Source of the DNA: Dactylosporangium sp040605635
Lineage (GTDB): Bacteria > Actinomycetota > Actinomycetes > Mycobacteriales > Micromonosporaceae
Length of the DNA: 64,000 nt
Reading direction: 5' to 3'
Assembly (NCBI RefSeq): GCF_040605635.1
Contig: NZ_JBEXDG010000006.1
Location: 1 to 64,000 of the forward strand
The notes under the pieces: model-generated
Told to the model about the DNA's origin: nothing
The model's database searches: none
What the model saw: only the letters and a program-made list of their open reading frames with translations
Program-made: the position numbers and the translations under genes
In this document: piece by piece, positions 34,208 to 48,409 of the stretch
Layout: every line of letters starts with the position of its first letter
Numbering within the stretch: the stretch's first letter is position 1

Positions 34208-34486
34208 TACGCTGAACTGGACACACCAGCCCAGCGGCTTCAACGGGGGGTGTTCGGAGCAGCCGATGCATGGCCGTGCATCGACCAGCTCCGGCCGAAG
34301 CTGCGGCACGTCCGCGTTCCAGGGGGAGCAGGGGGGAGGACGCGGACGGGTGGTCGCCGGGCGGATGCGCAGCGATGCGCGTTCCGCCCGGCGGCGACGG
34401 TGACGAGCCGCGGTCGCGAGGTCTCGCCGGGCGGCGCTCCGAGTCCTTGGCCGTCGGCGCCTTTTGTGTGAGCCCGGCCGGTGGGC
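34208..34486. other. Gene-free stretch
   Basis: No credible coding frame is present; open frames here are short, Gly/Arg-rich and overlap on both strands. I see no repeat or hairpin of note. Confidence 0.5.
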
Positions 34487-34897
34487 TCAGTTGCGCCCGG
34501 TGAGGACGATGAAGACGCCGGCCAGGACGACGCCGACGCAGAGCAGCGACACCATGGCCACCGTGATGAGGACCCAGAGGATCGCGCCGAGCTTGCGGCC
34601 GGGGTTGATCTCGATCGGCGCGGCGGGTTCAGGGTCCTCGCCGGACGCACCGCCGGCCAGTTCGGCGGCCAGCTCGTCGGGGTCGCCCAGCAGGTCCAGC
34701 ACCGAGTGCACCTCGGTCCCGGCGCCGGGCGCATGGTTCTGGTCGCCCGGCTCGGCCTGCCGGGTCTCGGCGAGCTTGGCGGCGATGTGGTCGCTGAGGT
34801 CGCTGAGCAGCTCGTCGCGACGGCCGGCAGGCACGCCGTGCAGCGCCTGCTCGACCGCGCGGAGATAGTCGTTGACCTGATGATCGTAGGCGTTCAC
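34487..34897 (-). CDS. Membrane protein with HAAS-like N-terminal domain
   Basis: The 136-residue protein has an N-terminal helical domain, VNAYDHQVNDYLRAVEQALHGVPAGRRDELLSDLSDHI. This resembles the HAAS/DUF1700 signalling domain of membrane proteins that often pair with PadR regulators. A linker leads to one or two C-terminal helices (AILWVLITVAMVSLLCVGVVLAGVFIVL). I chose GTG 34897, which begins the domain; another in-frame GTG lies at 34924. It is divergent from a MarR gene, which may be its regulator. Confidence 0.7.
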   Translation of the reverse strand: MNAYDHQVNDYLRAVEQALHGVPAGRRDELLSDLSDHIAAKLAETRQAEPGDQNHAPGAGTEVHSVLDLLGDPDELAAELAGGASGEDPEPAAPIEINPGRKLGAILWVLITVAMVSLLCVGVVLAGVFIVLTGRN

Positions 34898-34982
34898 GGC
34901 ATCCCCGTCCGGAAAAACTGGCACTCTCCAGCATGATCAGTAAGACTTTTCGCACATGCACGCAGTCGTGGAGGGGAGCGAT

Positions 34983-35447
34983 GTGAGCACACCGACCCGC
35001 TGGCTCGACGCCGATGAGCAACTCGCCTGGCGTGCGTTCTACTCCGCCGCGACGCAGCTCGTCGACCGGCTCGACCGTGAGCTCCAGCACGACGCGGGCA
35101 TGCCGCACGCCTACTACGAGATCCTCGTCGTGCTGTCGGAGTCGCCTGGACGCACCCGGCGGATGAGTGAGCTCGCCGACCTCACCCGGTCCTCCCGTAG
35201 CCGGCTCAGCCATGCCGTCACCAAGCTCGAGGCGCGCGGCTGGGTCAGCCGGCGCGACTGTGACGACGACAAGCGCGGCCAGTTCGCGGATCTGACGGAC
35301 GCCGGGTTCGCCGCGCTCGATGCCGCCGCGCCCGGGCACGTGGAGACGGTGCGCACGCACCTGTTCGACCCGCTCACCCCGGAGCAGGTCGAGCAGCTGC
35401 GGAAGATCAGCGAGGCGATCACCGCGTCGCTGCGCCTGCCCTCCTGA
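34983..35447 (+). CDS. MarR-family transcriptional regulator
   Basis: The 154-residue protein has a winged helix: MSELADLTRSSRSRLSHAVTKLEARGWVSRRDCDDDKRGQFADLTDAG. An N-terminal dimer helix precedes it (QLVDRLDRELQHDAGMPHAYYEILVVLSES). I chose GTG 34983 because GGAGGGGAG precedes it; an ATG 27 bases upstream is less well supported. It is divergent from a HAAS-like membrane protein and upstream of the pullulanase. It might control either, but MarR proteins usually act on the divergent gene. Confidence 0.88.
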   Translation: MSTPTRWLDADEQLAWRAFYSAATQLVDRLDRELQHDAGMPHAYYEILVVLSESPGRTRRMSELADLTRSSRSRLSHAVTKLEARGWVSRRDCDDDKRGQFADLTDAGFAALDAAAPGHVETVRTHLFDPLTPEQVEQLRKISEAITASLRLPS

Positions 35448-35570
35448 TGTTCCCCGCCGCCCGGTGAACCGTCCGGCCGCCTCGATCCGATGAGGTGGTA
35501 GACGGCGGGGGAGCGATGGGGATCTCTGGTTCGGCGGTGGTGCGCGGAAGCGTGGGATGCCGCGTCAAGC

Positions 35571-35595
35571 CTTGTGTCGATCATCTTGTGTCGAT
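35571..35595. promoter_or_regulatory. Direct repeats upstream of the amylopullulanase
   Basis: CTTGTGTCGAT occurs twice, at 35571-35581 and 35585-35595, so the period is 14 bases. The pair lies 37-61 bases before the ATG at 35632, in the promoter position. A regulator of maltodextrin use could bind here, but no such gene is adjacent. Confidence 0.4.
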
Positions 35596-35631
35596 ACGTT
35601 CACGGCCTGCCGCGAGATAGTGGGGCCCGCC

Positions 35632-41367
<5,736 letters not shown>

Positions 41368-41382
41368 CAGGAGGACCACCGT

Positions 41383-41417
41383 CCCCGGCGTGGTGGCGCC
41401 TCACCGCCACGCCGGGG
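41383..41417 (+). terminator. Terminator after the amylopullulanase gene
   Basis: CCCCGGCGTGG and CCACGCCGGGG form an 11-bp perfect stem, extended by three more pairs, starting 16 bases after the stop codon. No T-run follows. Confidence 0.75.
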
Positions 41418-41473
41418 CGAAGTCGGGGAGGCAATGTCCTCAAGAGCGGGTGGCTGGTGCCGTTTTGTCCGGT

Positions 41474-41848
41474 GTGAGGCATCATCGGGCGTTCAGTGTT
41501 GCGGGGCTGCTGCTGGTCGCGGTGCTGTCCGGGGCGACCGGAAAGCCGTCGCCGCCGCCCGGGCCGCCCTTGCCCGGACCGCCCGCGGTGATCGAGCCGG
41601 GGGCGCCGCCGTCCACGTTGCCCACGTTGACTGGGCCGCCGTCGCTGCGGGAGCCGTCCGGGCGGTCGGTGACGCCGTCGGTGAGCGCGGCGCCTTCGGA
41701 ACAGAGCGTTAAGGCGACCTCAAGCCCGAGCCCCGTCGCGAAGACCGGGACCAGCCGCCGGTCGACCGGATGGATCGGGCTCGGCGTGGTCGTCGTGGTG
41801 GCCGGAGCAGTCGCTTTCGTCGTACTGCGACGGCGCCGTCACGCCTAG
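41474..41848 (+). CDS. Small Pro/Ser/Thr-rich secreted protein with C-terminal membrane helix
   Basis: The protein has 124 residues from GTG 41474. It shows a short signal-like segment (AFSVAGLLLVAVLSGATG), a Pro/Ser-rich linker (PPGPPLPGPP, PPSTLPTLTGPPSL) and a C-terminal hydrophobic helix followed by RRRRHA (GWIGLGVVVVVAGAVAFVVL). This is the layout of a surface stalk protein anchored by a single C-terminal helix, similar to sortase substrates but without LPxTG. The function is unknown. The GTG has no strong ribosome site, so the start is uncertain. Confidence 0.5.
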   Translation: MRHHRAFSVAGLLLVAVLSGATGKPSPPPGPPLPGPPAVIEPGAPPSTLPTLTGPPSLREPSGRSVTPSVSAAPSEQSVKATSSPSPVAKTGTSRRSTGWIGLGVVVVVAGAVAFVVLRRRRHA

Positions 41849-42052
41849 TCGCGAATCGCGGGCCGTTTGGTCAGTGCGGGCCGCCGTTCGGCGAGTGAAG
41901 TCTTATCGGCGAAGCGCGTTTCCAGTAGCGTGCCCTTTCGTGCTCCTTAACGACCTTTCCGGCTACAGCGGGTCGCGGGGGCGCCGTCACCTTCACTCTT
42001 CGCATGCGCGCGTGTACGTCGCGTGTCTTCTGTGACGGGCAGGGGATGACGG
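41849..42052. other. Intergenic region before the kinase operon
   Basis: No coding frame is supported. An AGGGGA purine-rich site at 42041-42046 lies ahead of the TTG start of the kinase gene. No clear operator is seen. Confidence 0.5.
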
Positions 42053-44710
42053 TTGGCAGGCAGCGGCTCCTCCCGAGCGACGTACGGCGTCGAGCCCCGC
42101 GCGATCGGCGGCGGCGTCAGGGGCAGTGGCGGCGGTCGGCAGCGCCGGTCGGGCGCGCCTGACACGTCGGTCGCCGGGCACCGGCGCGGCGGCGCGGCCC
42201 GGCCCAGCCGGCTGCGGTCCGTCCGGACGCAGCTGATCACCCCGATCGTTGTCGCCATGATCGGTCTGGCGGCGTTGAGCACCGCCCAGGCCGACACGGC
42301 CACATCCGCCGCGGCGGACGCCGCCCGCGCCCGCACGCTGGCATCCACCGCGACGAGTGCGGTCAGCTTCGTCCACGAGCTCGAACGCGAGGTCGCCGAG
42401 ACCGCGGCACTGCGGCAACGTGGCGGCAAGTCCGGCGTCTCCCTCGTCGTCGCCCAGCGGGGGCGCACCGACGAGGCCGCGAAGCGGTATCTCGCCGACA
42501 GCCGCGCAGCGGTCAAGTCCGTGCCGGCCCTGGAACGCGCGGTCCGGACGGTCAACGACATCTACAGCCGGCTCGGCGCGACCCGCGAGGCCGCCGACAA
42601 CAACGCCCCGATCACGCTCATGGCGGATCCGGTGTACCGGCCGCTCGCCGAGGCGCTGCTCGCGATCGCTGACGCCGTACCGGCGCAGATCGCCGACATC
42701 GAGCTCGCCAACGCCGCCCGGGCGGTCGCGTCGGTCGCCGCCGTCGAGCACTTCGCGGCGCTGGAGCGGGACCTGCTGCGCGTGGTGTTCTCCCGCGGCG
42801 CGCTCGAGCCCGGCGACCTGGGCGCCATGTCGGAGCTTCGGGGCGCCCGTGACCAGCGGGTCGCGGAGTTCCAGCGGGCCGCGACGGGCACCGAACGCAC
42901 CGTGTACGACGACGAGATCCGCGGCCTGGACGTCGACAAGGCCGACAAGCTCGCCGCCGCCGCCCGCAACGCGGAGAAGGACCCGGCAGGGCTGAAGGTC
43001 GACGCCGACACGTGGTTCGTCGCGCAGTCCGGCTTCATCCGGCGGCTCAACAACGTCAGCCTCGACCTGTCCGACCGGCTCGACGGGCGCGCCGAGCAGA
43101 TCGCGGTCACCGCGCAGCGGCGCGCGTGGGCGACGCTCATCGGCACCGCCGTGATCGGTCTCGCCGCGCTCGCGATCGCGATCACGCTGGCCGTACGGAC
43201 GGCGCGGCGGCTGCGCAGGCTGCGGGCGGCGGCGCTGACGGTCGCGCGCCAGGAACTGCCGGACGTGATCCATTCCGTGACGACCGGCGCGCCGCTGCCG
43301 ACGGCGACTGCGGCCGCCGCGGCGACCCGGAGCATCGCCGCCACCAACGACGAGATCGGCCAGGTCGCCGACGCGTTCGCCACCGTCCACCGCACCGCGC
43401 TGCGGCTCGCCGGTGAGCAGGCCGAGCTGCGCGTCGACGTGTCCCGCATGGCCGAGGTACTGGCCCGCCGCATCCGCACCCTCATCACCCGGCAACTGCG
43501 CCTGCTGGACGAGTTCGAACGCGACGAGACCGACCCCGACGTGCTGGCCCGCCTGTTCGCCCTCGACCACATCGCGGCCCGCCTGCGCCGCAACGGCGAG
43601 AACCTGCTGGTCCTCTCCGGCGGCGAGCCGGGCCGCCCGGCGACGCAGGCGATCGGCATCGGCGCGGTCATCACGGCCGCGGCGTCGGAGATCGAGGACT
43701 TCCAGCGGGTCGAGGTCCAGCCCGCCGACCTGGCCATCACGGGTCCGGTGGTCGGCGACCTCGTGCACCTCCTGGCCGAACTCCTCGAGAACGCCACCAC
43801 CTTCTCTCCGCCGACGCAGCAGGTGCGCGTCGATGCCCGGCCCACGGTCGACGGGGCGATCATCCGCGTCCACGACAGCGGGATCGGCATCGCGCCCCGG
43901 CGCCTCGCGGAGATCAACTCCCGGCTGGCGACGCCGACGACGCTGAGCAGCGCGGCGGCCGGCACGATGGGCCTGCACGTGGTGGCGCACCTCGCCGCCC
44001 GGCACCGGATCCGGGTCGAGCTGCACGCCACCGGCAGCGGCACGGTCGCCTACGTGGCACTGCCGCACCGGGCACTGGAGCGGATCAGCGCACTGCCGGT
44101 CGGGGCCACGTCGGTGGCCGCACCGGTGGCCGCACCGGTCTTCGCCGTGCCGGTGTCGTCCGTGCCGGTGTCGTCGGCGCCCGTCTCGGCCGTGCCCGTC
44201 TCCGCGTCGCCGACCTTCGGGCCGCCGCCGGTCGTCGTGCCGTCGACGGTCGGCGCACCACTCGGCCGCCCCCGGGTCCCGCAGCCCTACGTTCCGCACC
44301 AGCCGGTGACGCGGGTTCCGCAGCAGGTTTCGCCGCGCGTACACCAGCAGCAGCCAGATCCGTCCGGGCCGCCCGCACCGTGGTTCCGCCCGTATCTCAG
44401 CAGCGGTGGCGACACCCCCACGCCGCCCGTCTCGTCCGCCCCGCCCCCGCCTGCCCCCGGTGCCTGGCCGCCGCACCCGGGGGTCCTGTCCAGTGCCGGA
44501 GATGGCTCGATGGACGACCAACGCGACCTACCCCGCCGTCGCCCCGGAGCGCAGCTCGCGCCCGGTGTCACCGAACCACGGCAGCAGCCGGCCCGCGGCA
44601 GCTCGGTCGACCCGGAAGCCGTCAGAAGCCGGCTGTCCGCGTTCGCCGAGGGTGTCTCGGCCGCCGGCCGCCGCGCGAACAGCACCACCTCAGGACAGAA
44701 GGACCAATGA
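42053..44710 (+). CDS. Conservon-type sensor histidine kinase with NIT-like sensor (CvnA-like)
   Basis: The 885-residue protein starts with TTG 42053 behind AGGGGA. It has a basic N-terminus, a membrane helix (ITPIVVAMIGLAALSTAQA), an extracytoplasmic nitrate/nitrite-sensing (NIT)-like domain (about residues 75-350) and a second helix (about 360-383). A HAMP-like region follows, then the kinase core with LFALDHIAARLRRNGENLLVLSG (possible His box) and an ATPase domain (LLAELLENATTFSPPTQQV, HDSGIGIAP, MGLHVVAHLAARH). The last 190 residues are a Pro/Ser/Val-rich tail. This is the layout of the first gene of conservons (Cvn operons). It overlaps the roadblock gene by four bases. Confidence 0.85.
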   Translation: MAGSGSSRATYGVEPRAIGGGVRGSGGGRQRRSGAPDTSVAGHRRGGAARPSRLRSVRTQLITPIVVAMIGLAALSTAQADTATSAAADAARARTLASTATSAVSFVHELEREVAETAALRQRGGKSGVSLVVAQRGRTDEAAKRYLADSRAAVKSVPALERAVRTVNDIYSRLGATREAADNNAPITLMADPVYRPLAEALLAIADAVPAQIADIELANAARAVASVAAVEHFAALERDLLRVVFSRGALEPGDLGAMSELRGARDQRVAEFQRAATGTERTVYDDEIRGLDVDKADKLAAAARNAEKDPAGLKVDADTWFVAQSGFIRRLNNVSLDLSDRLDGRAEQIAVTAQRRAWATLIGTAVIGLAALAIAITLAVRTARRLRRLRAAALTVARQELPDVIHSVTTGAPLPTATAAAAATRSIAATNDEIGQVADAFATVHRTALRLAGEQAELRVDVSRMAEVLARRIRTLITRQLRLLDEFERDETDPDVLARLFALDHIAARLRRNGENLLVLSGGEPGRPATQAIGIGAVITAAASEIEDFQRVEVQPADLAITGPVVGDLVHLLAELLENATTFSPPTQQVRVDARPTVDGAIIRVHDSGIGIAPRRLAEINSRLATPTTLSSAAAGTMGLHVVAHLAARHRIRVELHATGSGTVAYVALPHRALERISALPVGATSVAAPVAAPVFAVPVSSVPVSSAPVSAVPVSASPTFGPPPVVVPSTVGAPLGRPRVPQPYVPHQPVTRVPQQVSPRVHQQQPDPSGPPAPWFRPYLSSGGDTPTPPVSSAPPPPAPGAWPPHPGVLSSAGDGSMDDQRDLPRRRPGAQLAPGVTEPRQQPARGSSVDPEAVRSRLSAFAEGVSAAGRRANSTTSGQKDQ

Positions 44711-45132
44711 TGGCGATGCCAGACGCTCAGAACCCGACCGGCGCGGGCCAGCTCGACTGGCTCATGGCCAGTTTCGCCCGGCAGGTCCCCGATGTCGCGC
44801 ACGCGATCACCGTCTCCGGCGACGGCCTGCGCCTTGCCTGCTCCGCCGACCTGCCGGTGGACCAGGCCGACCACCTCTCCGCCGTGATCAGCGGCCTGGC
44901 CAGCCTCACCTTCGGCGCCGCCCGCGTCATGCAGGCCGGCCAGGTGCGCCAGACCATCGTCGACATGGACGGCGGCGTCATGATCGTCATGTCGGTCGGC
45001 GACCGCGCCCTGCTCGGGGTGCTCGCCGCCCCCGGCTGCGACCTCGGCCAGGTCGGCTATGAGACGGCGATGCTCGTCCACAGGGTCGCCGACGCGCTCG
45101 ACCCCCTGCCGCGGGATGCGATGCTCAGGTGA
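44707..45132 (+). CDS. Roadblock/LC7 domain protein (CvnB-like)
   Basis: The 141-residue protein is a roadblock/LC7 domain: LDWLMASFARQVPDVAHAITVSGDGLRLA ... VISGLASLTFGAARVM...GGVMIVMSVGDRALLGVLA. In conservons this small protein couples the kinase to a DUF742 protein and a Ras-like GTPase. The ATG at 44707 overlaps the kinase stop (ATGA), and the next gene starts with GTGA overlap, so all three are translationally coupled. Its usual partners CvnC (DUF742) and CvnD (GTPase) are not present here. Confidence 0.88.
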   Translation: MMAMPDAQNPTGAGQLDWLMASFARQVPDVAHAITVSGDGLRLACSADLPVDQADHLSAVISGLASLTFGAARVMQAGQVRQTIVDMDGGVMIVMSVGDRALLGVLAAPGCDLGQVGYETAMLVHRVADALDPLPRDAMLR

Positions 45133-46094
45133 GGCGTTTCGCGGCGGTACTGGCGCTGCTGACGACGCTCGCCGGTTGTGGCTCCACGGCAACGCCGCAG
45201 GCCGGCGCGGGTCTGTGGCACGGCGGGCGCATCTACATCGCGACCGGCAACACGACCGGCGTCTACTACCAGTTCGGCGGCGGCTACGCAGACCTGGTCA
45301 CCAGGCACGTGCCGGGCTACGAGGCGCGTGCCGAGGCGACCGGCGCCTCCGCGGAGAACATCCAGCGCGTCGCGACCGGGGACATGGACGTCGCTTTCAG
45401 CATCGCCGACATCGCGGGGGACGCCGTCACCGGCAAGGGCGCCTTCGAGGGCCGGCCGCAGAAGGTCGTCGCGCTGGCCAGCCTGTACCACAGCTACGCC
45501 CAGGTGGTCGTGCGCACGAGCCTGCGCATCACCAAGTTCACCGACCTGCGCGGCAAACGGGTCTCCACCGGATCCGCCGGCTCGGGCGCCGACATCTTCG
45601 CCGGCCGGCTCCTGTTCGCCGGCGGGATCAACCCCGACACCGAGATCGTCCGGCAGCGGCTCTCCCTGCCCGAGACGACCAAGGGCATGCAGGCCGGGAC
45701 CACCGACGCGCTCGTCTTCACCGGCGGCCTGCCCACGCCCGGCATCGCCGACCTGCTGGCCAGCGCTCCCGGGGAATACACCCTGCTGCCGCTGGCCGAT
45801 CTGCTCAAGCCGCTCACGTTCCGGTACGGCGCCGTGTACGCCGCGGGCAAGCTCCCCAAAACGACCTACGAGACCCCCGCGGACGTCGACACGATCGTGA
45901 TCGGCAACCTCCTGCTGGTCTCGCCCGACATGCCCGAACAGCTCGCGCACGACCTGACCAAGATCCTGTTCGACTATCAGATCGAGCTGAGCCGCGTCCA
46001 CCCGGAAGGCGCCAACTATGACAAAGCGCGCGCTCTGGGCACCGAACCGGTGCCCCTCCACCCGGGTGCCGCAAGGTTCTACAGCAGCGGCTGA
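45129..46094 (+). CDS. TAXI-family substrate-binding lipoprotein (TRAP-type)
   Basis: The 321-residue protein has a lipoprotein signal with the lipobox LAGC, so it should be anchored outside the membrane. It is a TAXI-type solute-binding protein: GGRIYIATGNTTGVYYQFGGGYADL at the start and KGAFEGRPQKVVALASLYHSYAQVVV. The hinge region reads KFTDLRGKRVSTGSAGSGADI, followed by LLVSPDMPEQLAHDLTKILFD. TAXI proteins bind amino acids or organic acids, usually with a large DctM-like permease, but no permease gene is nearby. Start GTG 45129 overlaps the roadblock stop. The likely role is to present a ligand to the adjacent kinase. Confidence 0.85.
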   Translation: MRRFAAVLALLTTLAGCGSTATPQAGAGLWHGGRIYIATGNTTGVYYQFGGGYADLVTRHVPGYEARAEATGASAENIQRVATGDMDVAFSIADIAGDAVTGKGAFEGRPQKVVALASLYHSYAQVVVRTSLRITKFTDLRGKRVSTGSAGSGADIFAGRLLFAGGINPDTEIVRQRLSLPETTKGMQAGTTDALVFTGGLPTPGIADLLASAPGEYTLLPLADLLKPLTFRYGAVYAAGKLPKTTYETPADVDTIVIGNLLLVSPDMPEQLAHDLTKILFDYQIELSRVHPEGANYDKARALGTEPVPLHPGAARFYSSG

Positions 46095-46142
46095 CCGCCG
46101 ACGTTATGGATCTCTCATTCGCCGGACGCGAGGAGGGTGATC

Positions 46143-47129
46143 ATGCCCGTGGGCTGTCAAGATGACCCGGTGACCGCCACTGCACACGACCTCGTCCGCC
46201 TGGACGACATCCGCGACGCCGCCGCGCGGATCTCCGGCCTCGTGGTCCGCACGCCCCTGCTGCCGTGCCCCTGGGCCGACGAACTGTGGCTGAAGCCGGA
46301 AAGCCTCCAGCCGATCGGCGCGTTCAAGCTCCGCGGCGCGACGAACGCCCTGCACCGCCTCGACCTGGACCGCCGCCGCGCAGGCGTGGTCACCCACTCC
46401 TCCGGCAACCACGGCCAGGCCCTCGCCTACGCCGGCCGGGCCCTGGGCGTCCCCGTCACCGTCGTCATGCCCGACGTCTCCAACCCTCTCAAGATCGAGG
46501 CGACCCGCGGCTACGGCGCGGAGGTCCTCCTCGTCCCCCAGGCCGAACGGGAGACCGTGGCCAGTGGCCTGGTCGCCGAGCGGGGCCTCACCCTCATCCC
46601 GCCGTACGACCACCCCGACATCATCGCCGGCCAGGGCACCGTCGGCCTGGAGATCTTCGAGGACCTCTCCAACGTCGACGTGGTCGTCGTCCCCGTCGGC
46701 GGCGGCGGCCTCTCCTCCGGCGTCGCAACCGCGATCAAGGCCCTCGCCCCGCACGTCGCCGTGATCGGCGTCGAACCCGCCGTCGCCGCGGACGCCGCCG
46801 AGAGCCTCGCCGCCGGCGTCGTGCGCATCTGGCCCGAGCAGCGCATGCTGAGCACCATCGCCGACGGCCTGCGTACGCCGCTGTCCGAGCTGACCCTCGC
46901 GCACCTGAGCACCCACCTCGACGCGATCGTCACCGTCGCCGAGGACGAGATCCTCGACGCCGTGAAGGTCCTCGCCCGCCGCGGCCGCCTCATCACCGAA
47001 CCGAGCGGCGCCGTCTCCACCGCCGCCGTCCTCCACCACCGCGACGAACTCCCCGCCGGCCGCACCGTCGCCGTCGTCAGCGGCGGCAACATCGACCCCC
47101 GCCTGGCCGCCAGCATCTTCGCCGACTGA
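46143..47129 (+). CDS. PLP-dependent threonine/serine dehydratase family enzyme
   Basis: The 328-residue protein is a fold-type II PLP enzyme. The Schiff-base Lys lies in GAFKLRGATNAL (K62), the SSGNHGQALAYAG loop binds substrate, and GGGGLSSGVATAIK binds the phosphate. The family includes threonine dehydratases and serine racemases; the short form without an ACT regulatory domain suggests a catabolic or racemase role. I chose ATG 46143 because AGGAGGG precedes it. It follows the TAXI gene by about 50 bases and might be co-transcribed, but overlap is absent. Confidence 0.85.
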   Translation: MPVGCQDDPVTATAHDLVRLDDIRDAAARISGLVVRTPLLPCPWADELWLKPESLQPIGAFKLRGATNALHRLDLDRRRAGVVTHSSGNHGQALAYAGRALGVPVTVVMPDVSNPLKIEATRGYGAEVLLVPQAERETVASGLVAERGLTLIPPYDHPDIIAGQGTVGLEIFEDLSNVDVVVVPVGGGGLSSGVATAIKALAPHVAVIGVEPAVAADAAESLAAGVVRIWPEQRMLSTIADGLRTPLSELTLAHLSTHLDAIVTVAEDEILDAVKVLARRGRLITEPSGAVSTAAVLHHRDELPAGRTVAVVSGGNIDPRLAASIFAD

Positions 47130-47132
47130 CAG

Positions 47133-47334
47133 TTATCCACAGCCTGTGGGTAACACCTGTGGGCATCCTCCCGGCGCAACCCCCTCACCCGGGCAATCCT
47201 CAGCAACACGCAGGTGGATCCGAGGTGTACTCCGCGCGGTTATCCACAGCCCCGTCCACAGTCATCCACAGGTTTCCGGTGGGTTATCCACAGCTGGGGA
47301 CATCTCCCTGTGGATGACCGCTCTTCCATCCACA
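47133..47334. promoter_or_regulatory. Cluster of DnaA boxes
   Basis: Three perfect TTATCCACA boxes lie at 47133-47141, 47240-47248 and 47284-47292. Near matches are TTACCCACA (reverse, 47145-47153), CCGTCCACA (47252-47260), TCATCCACA (47262-47270), TCATCCACA (reverse, 47309-47317) and CCATCCACA (47326-47334). Both orientations occur within about 200 bases. dnaA and dnaN are not next to it, so it is either a displaced origin-like region or a DnaA-titrating/regulatory site. Confidence 0.7.
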
Positions 47335-48169
47335 ACCCCACACCACCGGCAAGATCAGCGTCCGCCGCATGCGGCTACGCCGCTGCCGCCGTTGTGCGGC
47401 GCCCCCGCCAGCGGACACGGGGAGGCGTGCCCGGATACCCGGACGGACCCACACCACACACCGACGTCGACCCGCCGCCGGTGTCGGCAAGCGGCGCGGC
47501 GTGCGGTTCTCCACCGTCCTGCACCGCGCCGGGATCCGTCCCGACGCGGTCGACGCCGCCGCCCTGTGCGGCACCGCCGGGCCCGGCGGTCAGAAGACCC
47601 GAACGGTGGTGCACGGACCCGCTGCCCTGCCAGGTCAGCCCGCCACATTCGCCACGGTGCCGATGCGCATGATCCGGAAGCGTCCTGCGAACCGGATCGC
47701 GGGACAACGTGGTGGATCGCTGTGGTCAGCGGACCAGCGATCCACCGGGTAGTCACGGGTCGCGGTCGGTTGGCGGGTGCGGTGGGGGTCACCTCGGCGC
47801 GGCGGTCACGGTGACCGCGCAACCTGTGATGGAAGCGTCGGCCGGCCGCCGCAGCGTCCAGGCGGCGGAACCGGGCGCACCGGCACCGCGACGGGCCATC
47901 CACCATCTCCCCGGACACGACCCGGGGGCGTGAACCGGCGGCCGAACGAGCACCAGCCCGGGTCGCCGGAGGGCGGTCCGGCCGACGGCAACCGCGTCCT
48001 CGTCACGGGCAACCCGCAGCCTGCCGATCGAACGATGCCGCCCACCGCAGCAGGACAGGCACAAGGGGCGGATCTACCCCTCGCAAACTCAGACGGCATG
48101 TCCCGACGCCAGACCCGTCATGCAAGCCGACCCCGACCCAGGCGAGGCGCCCAGGCCGGGCGTTCCCGG
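47335..48169. other. Gene-free GC-rich stretch
   Basis: Open frames are present on both strands but they are Arg/Pro/Gly-rich, overlap each other and resemble no family, so I do not call a gene. The only clear structure is the 12-bp inverted repeat at 47711-47746. Confidence 0.5.
47711..47746. repeat. Perfect 12-bp inverted repeat
   Basis: GGTGGATCGCTG (47711-47722) and CAGCGATCCACC (47735-47746) are exact reverse complements separated by 12 bases. The loop is GC-rich and no T-run follows, so an RNA hairpin, a protein site or the ends of a lost small element are all possible. Confidence 0.55.
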
Positions 48170-48405
48170 CCGAGGCCATGCCCAGGGCCGACCCGCGCGG
48201 GAGCCGACCTCAGCGAAGCTCGAAGGAAGGGCCGACACAGACGAAGGCGAAAGGTCCAAGCAACGGCCGGCCCGAAGCGCCGGCCCGATCGAAGGCCGAC
48301 CCATGCGCCCGCCCAAGCGAAGGCGAAGCGGGCCGGCCCAAGCGGAGGTCCAAAGCAAGGGCCGACCCAAGCGAAAGCCGTAGCGAGGGCCGGCCCAAGC
48401 GGAGA
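48170..48405. repeat. Degenerate tandem repeats (GGGCCGACCCAAGCGAAG-like)
   Basis: Variants of GGCCGACCC and CCAAGCGAAGGCGAAG recur many times between about 48170 and 48405 with irregular 20-35 base spacing. The stretch is purine-biased on the plus strand and would encode Lys/Arg/Pro/Ser-rich repeats in one frame, but no start or family supports a gene. It directly follows the 3' end of the oligopeptidase gene. Confidence 0.55.
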
Positions 48406-48409
48406 ACCG

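Noticed and set aside
41993..44521. An 842-residue minus-strand frame opposite the sensor kinase
   Set aside because: It has the composition of an antisense shadow, while the plus strand has clear kinase and membrane features.
47133..47334. The chromosomal oriC
   Set aside because: The DnaA boxes are convincing, but dnaA, dnaN, recF and gyrB are not next to them, so I report a box cluster and not the origin.
47146..47814. Open frames over the gene-free stretch after the PLP dehydratase
   Set aside because: They overlap on both strands, are Arg/Pro/Gly-rich, begin inside the DnaA boxes and resemble no family.
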